Position numbers and translations under genes: made by a program
Notes under the pieces: model-generated
The model's input: the letters and a program-made list of their open reading frames with translations, nothing else
The model's database searches: none
What the model was told of the DNA's origin: nothing
Shown here: positions 11,673-22,076 of the stretch, one piece after another
How the letters are laid out: each line of letters opens with the position of its first letter
Position numbering within the stretch: the stretch's first letter is position 1
Source: Isoetes taiwanensis
Lineage: Eukaryota; Streptophyta; Lycopodiopsida; Isoetales; Isoetaceae
DNA: 64,000 bases
Direction: 5' to 3'
NCBI GenBank assembly: GCA_021234155.1
Contig: JAJEKV010000084.1
Coordinates: 1,488,001 to 1,552,000 of the forward strand

Positions 11673-11936
11673 GACGACGAGGCGAGCGCCACAGCAGTGC
11701 CTCAAAAAAACGTCTCGGAGCATGCCGGACTTACGCCATCGCCAAATCTTGAAGAAAAAAAAGAAACACACGCGATACAATAACATTTTTCCGCGTAGGC
11801 AACACGTCGCCGCCACCTCGGGAAAAAAGCGCCCCATTTGTTTACGTAAGGGAACCGCCACATGTCGGAGTTTCCGCCACGGAAACTCCTCCCCCTGGCG
11901 GTTTCCTATTACAAAGAGGTAGATAGAGTATTTGGT

Positions 11937-12396
11937 GGCGCGGGATACCCTTACCCTGTTTTCGGGGATCCCGAGGGGTGATCTGGGAGGATCGGGATCC
12001 CCAAGAGGTGTGATCCCTGAGGAGGGGATCCCCGATTCTGCTTGATTCTTTAGCGCTAAAAATCTTGGCCCCTTATAGGGATTTTTGGGGCAAATTTGTT
12101 GTGGGATTTTCTCCTTCGATCGTACCGAATCGCATGGGATCGGTTAAGTAGGCGGCCTGAATCGAGGGCAAGGGGATCGTGGTAGATGCGAGGAGGAAGC
12201 GGGGCGAGGCCACAGACCGCCTTGCTCCAATCCCGAGCAAAAAAGAAAAAAAGCTAGCAATAAGGCTTTAACTGGTTCAGAGTTAATCAGGATCCCGGAG
12301 GAGGGGATCCCACGTGGGGATCCCGGAGGAGGGGATCCCATTTGGGGATCCCGGAGGGCAGGATCAACCCAAACCAGGGTAAGTCTATCCTGAACC
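11937..12396. mobile_element. Mutator-like MITE with 9-bp target duplication
   Basis: The segment is flanked by a perfect 9-bp direct repeat, GTATTTGGT, at 11928-11936 and 12397-12405. Nine bases is the typical target duplication of Mutator-like elements. The ends (11937-11971 and 12361-12396) are imperfect inverted repeats of about 35 bp sharing GGATA, CTTACCCTG, TTT and GATCC in order. The 460-bp interior has no ORF and is full of GGATCCC palindromes, including three GGATCCCGGAGG units at 12291-12355. It lies about 0.3 kb upstream of the PPR gene and could affect its promoter. Confidence 0.7.
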
Positions 12397-12721
12397 GTAT
12401 TTGGTAGTTTTTCCCCAAAAAAAACTGGCCAAGGGTTTTCGATTGTATATGCATGACATATTCCAACCAGATACTTAACAAAGCAAAGCACACAAGACGA
12501 CTTGTCGGCCATGTAGACACACAAAGGAGAGGTAAGACACTCCGTCATGCATTTTTGTAACTGTGAATTTGGCTGGTTATTTAGACTCAAAAGAAAATGC
12601 AGAACTTCGATTGCCAACCTCTACAATGTAAGATGAATTTTTTTGCTCCTTAGCTACCCAAACGGCTACGTTTGACGATTTTAATTTGCATCAGATAACT
12701 CGACAGTTACATTTGGGTGCC

Positions 12722-12741
12722 ATGGCCGATCTTTCTACCAG
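12722..12741 (+). other. Candidate first exon of the PPR gene
   Basis: An ATG at 12722 opens six codons and stops at an AG|GTATG-type splice donor (12742). An acceptor ending GATCAG at 12822 would remove 81 bases. The next base completes the split codon and enters the PPR frame exactly, bypassing the in-frame TAG at 12812-12814. This is inference from splice-site sequence and phase only. Confidence 0.35.
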
Positions 12742-12880
12742 GTATGAAGCTGAAACCATATCCTTTAACTTGCTTAAGCTTTTATTTCTACTGGAAGATG
12801 AATGACACTTATAGACGATCAGAACCTTCCGAAATAAAAATTTGGCCAGTCTATGTGAGAAGGGGCAGTTCCAGGAGGCA

Positions 12881-14824
12881 ATGCAGGTTGCTGAAGGTAT
12901 GCATTGCTCTTTGTCCATTAGGATGGCATTCTGCCTTACAAAGAAATGTACCAGTCGAAAAGATGCTGAGAGACTACTGCACCTTGTCTCACGTATTGGG
13001 CTGGATTCAGATGCCTTTCTAGGTAGCCATCTCATTCGTTTGCTTGGCACTTATGGAGGTCTGGCTGAAGCAAATGAAGTGTTCCGGAAAATTACGAGGC
13101 CAAACGTGTTTACTTGGGCTGCAATTATATCTGCACATGCCAAGCTTGGACAAGCACAAAGGGCGCTTTCATTATACAAGGAAATGCATTTATCAGGCAT
13201 GAAGGGTGACAAATTTGTTTATCTTTCTGTCCTCAAGGCATGCACTCTAACATCCTCCTTGGCAGATGGGGAGGTCATACATGACCACATTATTAAAAGT
13301 AAATTAGATAAGGATCTTGTTTTAGGCAATACCCTTGTTGATATGTATGCTAAATGTGGAAACTTGGAAAAGGCACGCAATTTGTTTGATCAATTGTTGG
13401 ATCAAGACGTGGTTTCTTGGAATGTAATGATTGCAGCATATATGCAGCATGGACATGGTCTCGCTGCCCTAGATCTTTTCAAACAAATGCAGCAACGGGG
13501 TAGAAAACCAGACAAAGTGACATACTCAGTTGTGCTGAAAGCATGTACTAGCATAGGAGCCATTGATGAAGGTAAGAGTATACACAACGAGGTCAGAAAG
13601 CAGGGACTCTTATCGGATATCGTTGTTGGGAACACTCTTATAGATATGTATGCAAAATGTGGTTTCCTTAAAGAAGCACATACCATCTTCAATGAAATGC
13701 CAAATAAAGATGTGGTGTCTTGGGGTGCAATAATTTCAGGATATGTCCAGCATGAGCAGGGTCATCCTGCTCTGGAGCTTTTTGAAAACATGCAACACGA
13801 AGGAGTCAAGCCAGACAAAGTCATATATTCAAGCGTTTTGAAAGCCTGTGGGAGCATAGGCGACCTAGATCGAGGTAGAGTTATCCATTATGAAATAGTC
13901 AAAAGCAGACTTGAATATGATCTCATTGTGGGGAATACATTGGTTGATATGTATGCTAAATGTGGGAATTTGAAGGAGGCACGTGAAATATTTACCCATT
14001 TGCCTAGTAGAGACTCTGTCTCATGGAATGCAATGATTACCGGATATGTCCAACATGGCCATGGTCTTCAGGCATTGAAACTCTTCGAGAAGATGCAGCA
14101 TGAAGCCATCATACCAACCAAAGTCACATATTCAAGCATCTTCAAAGCCTGTGGTAGCATAGCAGCTATAGATCAGGGCAGGCTTATCCATATTCAGAGC
14201 ATTAAAAATGGGTTTGAATCAGATCTTATTGTTGGCAATAGTCTTGTTGATATGTATGGCAAATGTGGAAGCATAGAGGAGGCTCGCAAAGTTTTTGATA
14301 GGTTGCAATGCCGTGACGTGGTGTCATGGAATGCGATGATTGCAGGATATGCTCAGAGCGGAGATGTGGATTTAACTATTCATTGCCTAGAGCAGATGGG
14401 ACACTCAGGGATTAGACCAGACGATGCAACCTTCACAAGCATTCTTGTTGCATGCAGTCGTGCAGGTCAAGTGGATAGGGGACGTAAATACTTCAAACTT
14501 ATGACAGAAGAACATGGTATTAGAGCAGATGTCTACCATTATAGTTGTATGGTTGATCTTTTGGGCCGTGCAGGGTGCTTAGACGAGGCACAACATATGC
14601 TTGAAAGCAGCACACAACCAAATCTTTTTGGCTGGACGTCTTTGCTCAGTGCCTGCAAACTTTATAGGGAGGTTGAACTAGCAAGACACTGTTTTGATGA
14701 GATTGTCCTTTTGGATCCTTGCTGTGCTTCTGCTTATGTGCTTATGGCAAACATTTATGGTGATGCTCATATGAAAGAGCATGTCCTTGAAGTTGAGAAG
14801 ATGCGAAAATGTGCAGGTATTTAG
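12881..14824 (+). CDS. PLS-type pentatricopeptide repeat protein, E subclass, no DYW domain
   Basis: PPR proteins bind organellar RNA one base per repeat, usually in editing, splicing or stability in plastids or mitochondria. The uninterrupted frame has no stop from 12815 to 14824. The first in-frame ATG is 12881 (647 codons), but the coding frame looks genuine further upstream (NLASLCEKGQF), so a spliced start at 12722 is possible. P-L-S triplets repeat about five times, with the recurring signatures VGNTLVDMYAKCGN, DVVSWNAMI, GYVQHGHG and PDKVTYSSVLKACGSI. The last repeats lead into an E-type motif (YHYSCMVDLLGRAGCLDEA, GWTSLLSAC, LLDPCCASAYVLMANIYGD). The protein ends at MRKCAGI, where DYW proteins would continue, so it lacks the deaminase-like domain and would need a partner if it acts in editing. 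The targeting peptide is not obvious. It lies just downstream of a Mutator-like MITE. Confidence 0.93.
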   Translation: MQVAEGMHCSLSIRMAFCLTKKCTSRKDAERLLHLVSRIGLDSDAFLGSHLIRLLGTYGGLAEANEVFRKITRPNVFTWAAIISAHAKLGQAQRALSLYKEMHLSGMKGDKFVYLSVLKACTLTSSLADGEVIHDHIIKSKLDKDLVLGNTLVDMYAKCGNLEKARNLFDQLLDQDVVSWNVMIAAYMQHGHGLAALDLFKQMQQRGRKPDKVTYSVVLKACTSIGAIDEGKSIHNEVRKQGLLSDIVVGNTLIDMYAKCGFLKEAHTIFNEMPNKDVVSWGAIISGYVQHEQGHPALELFENMQHEGVKPDKVIYSSVLKACGSIGDLDRGRVIHYEIVKSRLEYDLIVGNTLVDMYAKCGNLKEAREIFTHLPSRDSVSWNAMITGYVQHGHGLQALKLFEKMQHEAIIPTKVTYSSIFKACGSIAAIDQGRLIHIQSIKNGFESDLIVGNSLVDMYGKCGSIEEARKVFDRLQCRDVVSWNAMIAGYAQSGDVDLTIHCLEQMGHSGIRPDDATFTSILVACSRAGQVDRGRKYFKLMTEEHGIRADVYHYSCMVDLLGRAGCLDEAQHMLESSTQPNLFGWTSLLSACKLYREVELARHCFDEIVLLDPCCASAYVLMANIYGDAHMKEHVLEVEKMRKCAGI

Positions 14825-16436
14825 AAGTGCTTGCAAAGCCAAAAAACTTTACTGTCAGCAGGCCATTCATTTAGAATGTTTGTCTGAGGTCCTTCAGGTG
14901 GCAAGCATTGCCTAAATCAGAAAAAAAGCATGCAGGTTATTGCCTTACTGGCCAATCCATGCCCGGCAAAGGCATTCATGATAAATTCTGAGCTATAATC
15001 TGCATATGCTTGCAAGTGCTGAAATTTAACCAGAATTTATGGCAATGAAGCTTATCGGACATCCAATTATATCTGATGGTAAGGTAGTCTTGAAACCTAG
15101 GTTTGTAGCTTTGGGTTGCAAACAAACTAACAGCTTTTTATTATATGCAGGAAAGGAGTTTCTCTAACAATGGAAAGGGGCAGATTCTGAAATTCCTGTT
15201 AGCAGATGGATGCATTCTACTTCCTAATATCTTTAGGCATTCAAAACGTGCCACAAAAACTGATGGCATAGGTCACATTGTTGTTAAAACCTGCGTCTAA
15301 GCTAATGACAGTGAATAATAATAGCAACTGGCATGTAGATGATGCAGCAATGATAGGGACCCAAGATTATGGCAAAAGATCCTTTGTGTATATAGCACAC
15401 AGATGAACAGACTGGTTTTTATGCAATGTCTTCTTTTCTCTTCCTATCCATATCCAAATTCTATCATGGCATTAGAGGAGGTGTGAGAACAAGAGCTTAT
15501 ATTCTGGAAGAGAAGGGCAACATCGTGGCAGAATTACTGATGGTACAGGTAATTCAACTTTAAGTACCATGGTAAAATAAAATACGGAGTCCACCATTCA
15601 ATCATCTGGAAATGGTTTGAGTAACCACAAGACTGGATAAGAATTGATAAGCAAATATTCAGGGTGGATTGTATGCAAGGAAGGAAACAACCAAACAACT
15701 TCCACTTGTGGTAAAGCTACTTACTACAATGCGCAAACATAAGGAACAATCATCGGAGCACCTCAGTAACTTTGTGAACATTACCATTTGCTATTGGCAA
15801 CCACCTGCTTTAGGATGCATGTCAGCACCTATTGTCTGCATACTCATCAACACTTGTGATTGCATCACCCCTTGTACTCTCCCTTGCATCTTAAAGCAAG
15901 TATGAGATAATATAATATATCAGGGCAGATATCTTATATCACTTCTGGTTCCCTGAAGTTATCTTCAAAATCTTAATCCCATTCAATGTGCATTGAATCA
16001 GCTCTTTATCTTCATGGATGCATCGATTCCCTTGATTTGAAATCGCTTCAACCTTGGTAATTCAAATGGTTTTATATAATGGCACAAAACACTGCAAAGG
16101 AAGAGTGTATTATGTACAGATCTTGTTGGTGTGCGCATGCTGTTTTGAGTATGGATAAGATATTTTGTGGTTTTGTGTATATCAAACATGCATAATGATA
16201 GTTCGTATTGAAGGCCTACAATGTTTTCCCTACCGTTTTTCCTTTACTATTAGCATGGGATTTGTCTGAAGAAAGGATGCTTAATTGTGAGAGATTCAGA
16301 AACTAGAATAGTTAAAAGATTCAGATAACAAATATATCAAAAATAAATGTATGCTGGCAATTGTATATGCAGTAACAGATGTAGATATTTCTGCGGAAGA
16401 TGAGAGCTATAAGCAGTCCAATAGGGTCCTGCTTGC
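14825..16436. other. Intergenic between convergent PPR and dirigent genes
   Basis: I searched all frames after the PPR stop for the missing E+ and DYW segments and found no trace. The rest probably holds 3' untranslated sequence of the two convergent genes. One 78-codon frame (15669-15905) has no recognisable domain. Confidence 0.5.
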
Positions 16437-16988
16437 TTAGAAATATGGGGGGTATACAAGAGTGGCATTAATTTTAGTGGTGGAATCAGGCAGATTGTAT
16501 TCAACATGAGTAAGATTGGCCCAACCCCTTACTCCTCTGAAGTAACCGGTTCCGCCAACGACAGGAACTTCATAACCAGTAGCAACATCTCTGCCATGCA
16601 AAGAGAATGTGCCATTATATTCTTCGGTTTCAAGCTCAGCAGTGAGGAGCTCTTGAGCATGAGGATAATCAGTGAAAGTTGTATCAGCAATGATAACCAT
16701 AGATTTAAGTCTGCCCACTACTTTTGAACTGTTGGATTGCTCTGCAGTGAGCACAATATTTCCTACTCCAATTGTTCCAAATTTGGTGGTAGTATCATAA
16801 TCATCATCTGAACTGGCTACTACTTCCACAGTTTCGTTGGGTTTTGTGATCTTGGTGTGCACATAAAACACTATGTTGCTAACCTTTGAAGCGCCTCCAA
16901 TATCTTCTTTAACAAGATGGCGGTATGCCATGGCATTTTGAAGCAGTACCCACATAGCAGTGCATAAACTCGCCCTCTTCATCTCCAT
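16437..16988 (-). CDS. Dirigent-like secreted protein
   Basis: Dirigent proteins are extracellular beta-barrel proteins that steer stereoselective coupling of phenoxy radicals in lignan and related phenolic synthesis. The first ATG of the minus-strand frame is at 16988, giving 183 residues, the usual length; an alternative ATG lies two codons on. A short basic start plus hydrophobic stretch (MEMKRASLCTAMWVLL) looks like a signal peptide. The mature part shows the family order: FYVHTKITKPNE, FGTIGVGNIVLT, GRLKSMVIIADTTF, FNGTFSLHGRD-like (NGTFSLHGRD), VPVVGGTGYFRGVRGWA, and a C-terminal NATLVYPPY. Several N-x-S/T sites (NET, NSS, NGT, NLT, NAT) suit a secreted glycoprotein. It is a single exon, as common in this family. 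The exact coupling substrate cannot be read from sequence. Confidence 0.92.
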   Translation of the reverse strand: MEMKRASLCTAMWVLLQNAMAYRHLVKEDIGGASKVSNIVFYVHTKITKPNETVEVVASSDDDYDTTTKFGTIGVGNIVLTAEQSNSSKVVGRLKSMVIIADTTFTDYPHAQELLTAELETEEYNGTFSLHGRDVATGYEVPVVGGTGYFRGVRGWANLTHVEYNLPDSTTKINATLVYPPYF

Positions 16989-17037
16989 ATTCAGTCTTGT
17001 TTTTTTCAAGTTATGTTACCTTTGGTACAATGTCGCC

Positions 17038-17045
17038 ATTATATA
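17038..17045 (-). promoter_or_regulatory. TATA box of the dirigent gene
   Basis: The minus strand reads GTATATAAT 50-57 bases upstream of the ATG at 16988. That would place the transcription start near 17010 and leave a leader of about 20-25 bases. It supports the downstream ATG rather than any longer start. Confidence 0.5.
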
Positions 17046-18699
17046 CTGCACACACAAATCTTATCGAGCACGTAACTCTTTCAAGATTTTTCCAGCACAA
17101 ACTCTAGTAGTAGTTGATGAATAGTCTATTCTCACATGTCTATAAAAGAAAAAAGCCAAATAGAAGTGGTATGGTTGACACGACTTGTGTTTGACCAAAA
17201 GTTTAACCAATGTATGATAGACAACTTGGCCACCTTCTTACTAACATTCCTTAGCCTTTCTTAAGCAGGTTCAGCTGCATTTGGATGTTCTAAAACATTT
17301 GTTGGAATTGTTGTGCTCAATACATCGTGTGCAACTTGGACCAAACCTAGAAAATTTAAAATCATTTATGACTTTCCAAAGCATTACGAAAGATCGACTT
17401 CATTTTCTCCTCAAACTTATTTTCAAGGTTTTTGTCCATTCGTAATATTTGAACACTGATATCATTTATATTCCCCAACACGTTTTACATAAGAGCCCTT
17501 TATATGCATGCACTAAATTATCCATAGATGAAAGACCCAATCTCTATAGGCTCAAAATATCACATGGACTATAATATAGCTCCAACTAGATAATAACAGG
17601 GTGTTGTCGCACAGTGGGTTGCCCGGAGAAATGGGCAAAAAAAAAGGGATGAAAAAAGGGAGGAAAGAAACCAAATCAACATTAAGCAGAAACATGTGGA
17701 GCAGGAATCAGAGGGGGGAGCAAACAGATCAATGGATCTGCAGTAGGGGGAAGCAATCCTGGCAGCATCAAGGAGAAATAGAAGGAAAAAGAATGGAGGA
17801 GCGGCTTCAAATCTCAACAAATCTGTCTGCAAATTTGTACTGCATCCCGACTCTCAAAGCTCAACTCAATTTCATGCAACTGAAGCTCAACTCAAGTTGC
17901 AACTCAAGTTCGACTGCAACTCAAGCTCCTCTTCAAGGAATATGCCACACACTCAATACAGAAAGTAAGTGGTGATCTGGAATCTTTCTTTTTGGCCTTA
18001 TCTCTACACGTCCATTTAAGATATTCTGTGAATATGCCTGCTTCTCTCGCTATCTCCATAGGTATTTTTTAACCTCCCTACATGTTTGATGGGGTGTAAA
18101 ATTTTGGCCACTACTTACCTTGGATAATTTGCTAAAGCGTAGTTTGGCCTGACCCTTTTACGAGTCGTTACACCAAGATGTTGTAACTTAATTGGCAAAA
18201 TCATGGAACTAATTTTTTCCAAAAATTTGAATTGGCCACATCCATACATAGAACTAGCAGGCTCTTTTAATCAGGTATGATTGGATATGATTTCATATAG
18301 TTTCTTGTTCCATTTTCTTATTCCAGCCTCAAAAAATCTCCATGCGAATGCTCTAATGTGGTTACATGTCACTAATAGAATGGAAACAGGGCCGGCTATT
18401 AGCTTAAATCTATTGGCTGTTGTATTTGAATAAATTGATCTGAAAGATGTTATGCAAATGCTTAAGAAAGGGGTTAATGCAGGTATAATAGTTTTCCCTG
18501 GATGATGGATGCAAATTACCATGCTGCTATTGTATTTCAAAAGAAATTGTTTGCTTTGTTATCTTATGTGACTTTGCTTTGCTTAGCAATATTACTTGGC
18601 AAAATATTATGCTGTAGATTATGCTGTTGTGGGAATAAAAGCTAGGGAGGCAGTGCCAGCAACTGCAGAGACAATAACTAATCAGGCCCCGGCTCTTCA
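17046..18699. other. Intergenic, no gene recognised
   Basis: The upstream side of the dirigent gene. A run of CAACTCAA and CTCAAGTT units at about 17855-17935 makes a small repeat inside a 124-codon frame (17601-17975) that has no domain and is probably not coding. Confidence 0.4.
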
Positions 18700-19642
18700 T
18701 ACTCATACTGTAGGTTACTCTCAGCTGGTATGAAGACCGAGGAATGGGTAGACGAAATGAGAGAGTATGGAAATGCCTATGGCATGAGGGACAAGGATAA
18801 AGGCAGGGTGGCCATAGCTAACCTTTAAGGTGCGGCCAGAATTTGGGGGAAGGGCTATGCTAAAGCCCATGGGTTAAGCAGAGACAGCTGCAGATTTAAG
18901 AAGTTCACCAAGGCATTTAAACGCCATTATATCCCCAGGGAGCATAGGTGCCATATGATACATGCATTCTACAGGCTCGACCAGGGCAACAAAATGATGC
19001 AGAACTAGGGGGATGGGAGACTCCTCCAGGGGACAACAACGAGGAACCGCGAGATTATATCTAGGATGAGTGCCATATTCTTGCCGTAATTGATACAAAA
19101 AATGCCGAAAGCCAATATAATGTGATATCCACAATTGGGAACGTAAAAGCCAAGTCATTCATAGTCTTGATAGACACGTGAAGCACCCATTTCTTCGCCA
19201 TATATGGTTGAGATGTTGAGCTTATAAACTTTAAAATCACAACCTAGGCCAGTGGTTTTAGCAAGTGGCGCAATCAGGTACACGACAAACAAAAGAATAA
19301 ACTTTGACGTAGACTTGCCCCGCATTAATATTGGAATGTAGAGGTCATGAACCATAGGCAAGTATGACCTGATAATAGGTATGAAATACCTTGTTCCAGC
19401 AAAGGCATTGATTGATTGCAAGAACAAGAAGATGACACTAACGACACCCAATAGCAAGACCATAGAGATAACAGGTAAAGAAGTTACCCCAATCATGCAA
19501 TGCATGTCTAGTAAGAAGCTTCCTAAATGCATTAAGAGGGAGCAAGTAGCATATGTCTTTAATCTCAAAGTGGCAGAACTTGATGGAGAAGAGGAAAAGG
19601 AGGATAAGACAATGAATAGGTTGCCTATGCAGGTAGCCAAGC
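18700..19642 (+). pseudogene. Ty3-type gag-protease relic, plus strand
   Basis: Plus-strand frames with many stops carry a Ty3 gag segment (EEWVDEMREYG, then FKKFTKAFKRHYIPREH and HAFYRLDQGNK, about 18725-19005). After it come retropepsin traces: FIVLIDT.STHFF near 19160, and YDLIIGMKYLVPAKALIDCK near 19360-19425, where the Asp-Thr/Ser-Gly site and the flap region are expected. A longer open piece follows to 19642. There it meets the truncated LTR of the gag-only element in opposite orientation, without visible target duplications. Confidence 0.7.
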
Positions 19643-19698
19643 TATTTATGTACAAATACTTGTACAATACTGGTCACTAACTTCCCAGGACCGTTACA
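19643..19698 (-). mobile_element. Truncated left LTR (first 56 bp) of the gag-only element
   Basis: These 56 bases match the first bases of the middle LTR (end at 47383) in the same orientation, beginning TGTAACGGTCCTGGGAAGTT on the minus strand. The match stops abruptly at 19643, where the plus-strand Ty3 relic begins. Next to it, 19699-19711 is the polypurine tract. Confidence 0.75.
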
Positions 19699-19711
19699 TT
19701 TCTCCCCCTTC
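19699..19711 (-). other. Polypurine tract, interior A
   Basis: The minus strand has an AAGGGGGAGAAA-type purine run directly against the LTR start, as needed for plus-strand DNA priming in LTR retrotransposons. The equivalent tract for interior B is at 47384-47395. Confidence 0.65.
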
Positions 19712-20060
19712 TAAAATTTGACCCATGTCCTCATGGGTCAATCCTAGGAGCTGTCATGCTTGCTGACAATTTGCACTAGCAATCTAAAGCAAGATATACA
19801 AACTGCTACAGACAACGAGACAAAAGCAAAACCAATATGTTTACCTGGAATTTGCACTACAGAAGCTTCTTGAGCTCCATCACATGGAGCTTCAGCGGCG
19901 TGTACACAAACATTTGGTGTTGCGGAAGATCCATCACTGTAACTCATCTTTCCTCAGGCTGACGCTCCCTTTGATTCCATCGAGGTTCTCCATGGCCTCT
20001 GCCTCTACCAGCATTTGGATATCGATTGGATCATCCTGCTCCCATGGCACTTCTATCTAG

Positions 20061-21018
20061 CTATTGTGAATCCATGGGCATTGCGGAGCTACATCCCTCA
20101 ATGCTGCCAAATACTGGGCAATTGTTTCTTGTGTGCCCTGTTCCCCTACAACGGAAACAATGCCCCTCTTCAAAGTACAGCTGCCTTTCCTCGTCAGTGA
20201 GCCGTGGGGGTAAGTTACTACCTTCAATCTGACTGCTACTTGTCCGATTCCTCATATTGTTGCTCTGAACCTCCACAGATGGACTAGCAGATGGCTCTCC
20301 TCTAAATGATCGTCTTCGGCCATAAGAGTTCTCAACTGGCCAAGAGGAAGGTGCCTGTCTCTTCCTTTGGGTATCTAACACAGCTTTCTCTTGTTTCTCG
20401 GATTTTGGCAATTCGAACAACTTCCTCAAGGTCCTTATAAGCAACTCCTGACATCGTACTCTTAATATCTACATGAAAGCCCTTCACAAATCTGGAACAC
20501 AACTTGATTTTATCCATAGCAGGACAATGAGGCTGCAACCTTCTAAATCTTTCATTGTATTCTAACACTGTGCCAATCTGTACACAATCAAAGAACTCGT
20601 TCATCTTCTCAACCTTATACCCTGGGGATGTGAAATGACCCTCAAAAGCGGTCTTAAAATTAGCCCATGTAGCCTGTACAGGAGTCTTCCCTAGATCAAT
20701 CAGGCATGTCTCCCACCAAACTCTTGCAAAGCCTCCTAACATTGTCTGAGCAAGGAGAGCCTTCACAGAATCCTACGCTTTGATCAAATCAAAATAGAGC
20801 TCTACCCCATGAAGCCAGGCATCAGCATCATCCCCTGTTATGTTCTCACCTGTGAACACTTCTCTTTTGGTGTCCTTCAACACCTTATCAATTGCTTTCT
20901 CAGCCTCACTCTTTTGCTGTGATGCATTCTGCTGTAGAGCTTGCTGGATAGCTTGTAGGATACTAGTTACATCTTGAACTCCATCTCCCCCTGCACTACT
21001 AGCACCACCAGCATCCAT
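20061..21018 (-). pseudogene. gag of the gag-only LTR element, copy A
   Basis: This would encode the capsid-nucleocapsid protein of a Ty3-type element. The N-terminal part (MDAGGASSAGGDGVQDV) leads to the retrotransposon gag core with DADAWLHGVELYFDL, WANFKTAFEGHF and EYNERFRRLQPHCPAMD. Near the end there is a CCHC zinc knuckle, CFRCRGTGHTRNNC. The frame is broken by one in-frame TAG (near 20773, where copy B has Gln) and by a small deletion near 20395 that shifts the frame before the knuckle. No protease, reverse transcriptase or integrase follows before the polypurine tract, so the element is non-autonomous by structure. Confidence 0.85.
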
Positions 21019-21111
21019 GATCTCCTAATACTCTACACATAGACAATAGGAGCATTAACAAATTACTTCAGGAGTACTAATCATTCTCGAACTCCCTCTA
21101 AGATCCAATTT

Positions 21112-21124
21112 GGCTCTGATACCA
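21112..21124 (-). other. Primer binding site, interior A (initiator tRNA-Met)
   Basis: The minus strand reads TGGTATCAGAGCC, complementary to the 3' end of plant initiator tRNA-Met, two bases inside the LTR edge at 21127. Confidence 0.85.
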
Positions 21125-21126
21125 AC

Positions 21127-21342
21127 TGTGACGAGCCTGCCGAGTTGACCCTCAGGAACTTGTCAACTTAAGGCTAGATTTATGTTGGTGTGAATTTAGG
21201 TGAAGAATTAAATCTTCCTTTGCAATTGAGATTCCCACAGTCTAAACTCAACAGACAACTTGGCTTATGCAGTCAACATATTCATAAGCTTAATATATTC
21301 CAATCTCTAATTGAGCAAATCAACAACTCAAATATTTACAAT
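21127..21342 (-). mobile_element. Middle LTR of the gag-only element, segment 1
   Basis: The LTR edge on the minus strand ends CTCGTCACA. The segment aligns with 48828-49043 of the right LTR. It is cut at 21342 by the L1-type LINE and resumes at 39287. Confidence 0.85.
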
Positions 21343-22076
21343 GTGGGAGGGGGGATGAACGTTAGACGCTCGAAGTGCGCCACCGACTGGACCTCGGGAG
21401 GATTCTCCAGACCCAATGGATGAGGCCTTGCTCGAGGCTGTTCTCCAGGGTCTGGGAATTACTCAGGTCCCCGAAGATTTCCAAGGCTCCATCAATTTAG
21501 TGGAAAATTTGATCAGAGTAACCCGAGTTTCTAGATCAAGAATAGGTTTCTGTAGGATAGGATTCAACACTTTCTTTCTCTGCATCCTGTGTTTTGATAG
21601 GCCAAGATCCCTGAGAGTTGCTGCTCACAATTAGCAACCTTTTCTGGGGGGTAGATTCGAGAGAAATCTGTTCACCATGAATGTTCCCACAGAATTTGGA
21701 GTCGAACCAGTTTACCACTGGGCAGCCTTCTTTGATCTGCAGCCAGCCCAATTCATTGGTGATATCGAAGTGGTAGTTTGGAGGTTTTCAGCCGCAAATT
21801 AGCTTTCTCCTTTGGTGCTCCTAGGATTCTGTGCCAGCTCTGGGCACCTCTTTAGACAGGTTTTTTAGAGTTTTTAGAGTTTTTAGATTGCTTCTTGGCA
21901 GAGTGGTACGGGCTATCTCCTCTAGATTCCCCTCTGTTCCTCGGGAAGGGTGCTTCAGTTAATTTTCCGGTGCAAAAGGGGGAAGTTCTTGAACTGCCTT
22001 CTCTTTGTATTTGCACTCGTCCTTCCGGCTCCCTTAAGCACCCCCCTTTGATCCTTTGATCGCTGCCTCTCAATCA

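Noticed and set aside
12844-14824. Organellar DNA insertion because of the PPR link to organelles
   Set aside because: PPR genes are nuclear; no plastid or mitochondrial gene was seen in the window.
17601-17975. 124-codon plus-strand ORF
   Set aside because: Half of it is the CAACTCAA repeat and the rest is low-complexity Lys/Gly/Arg; no homology signal.
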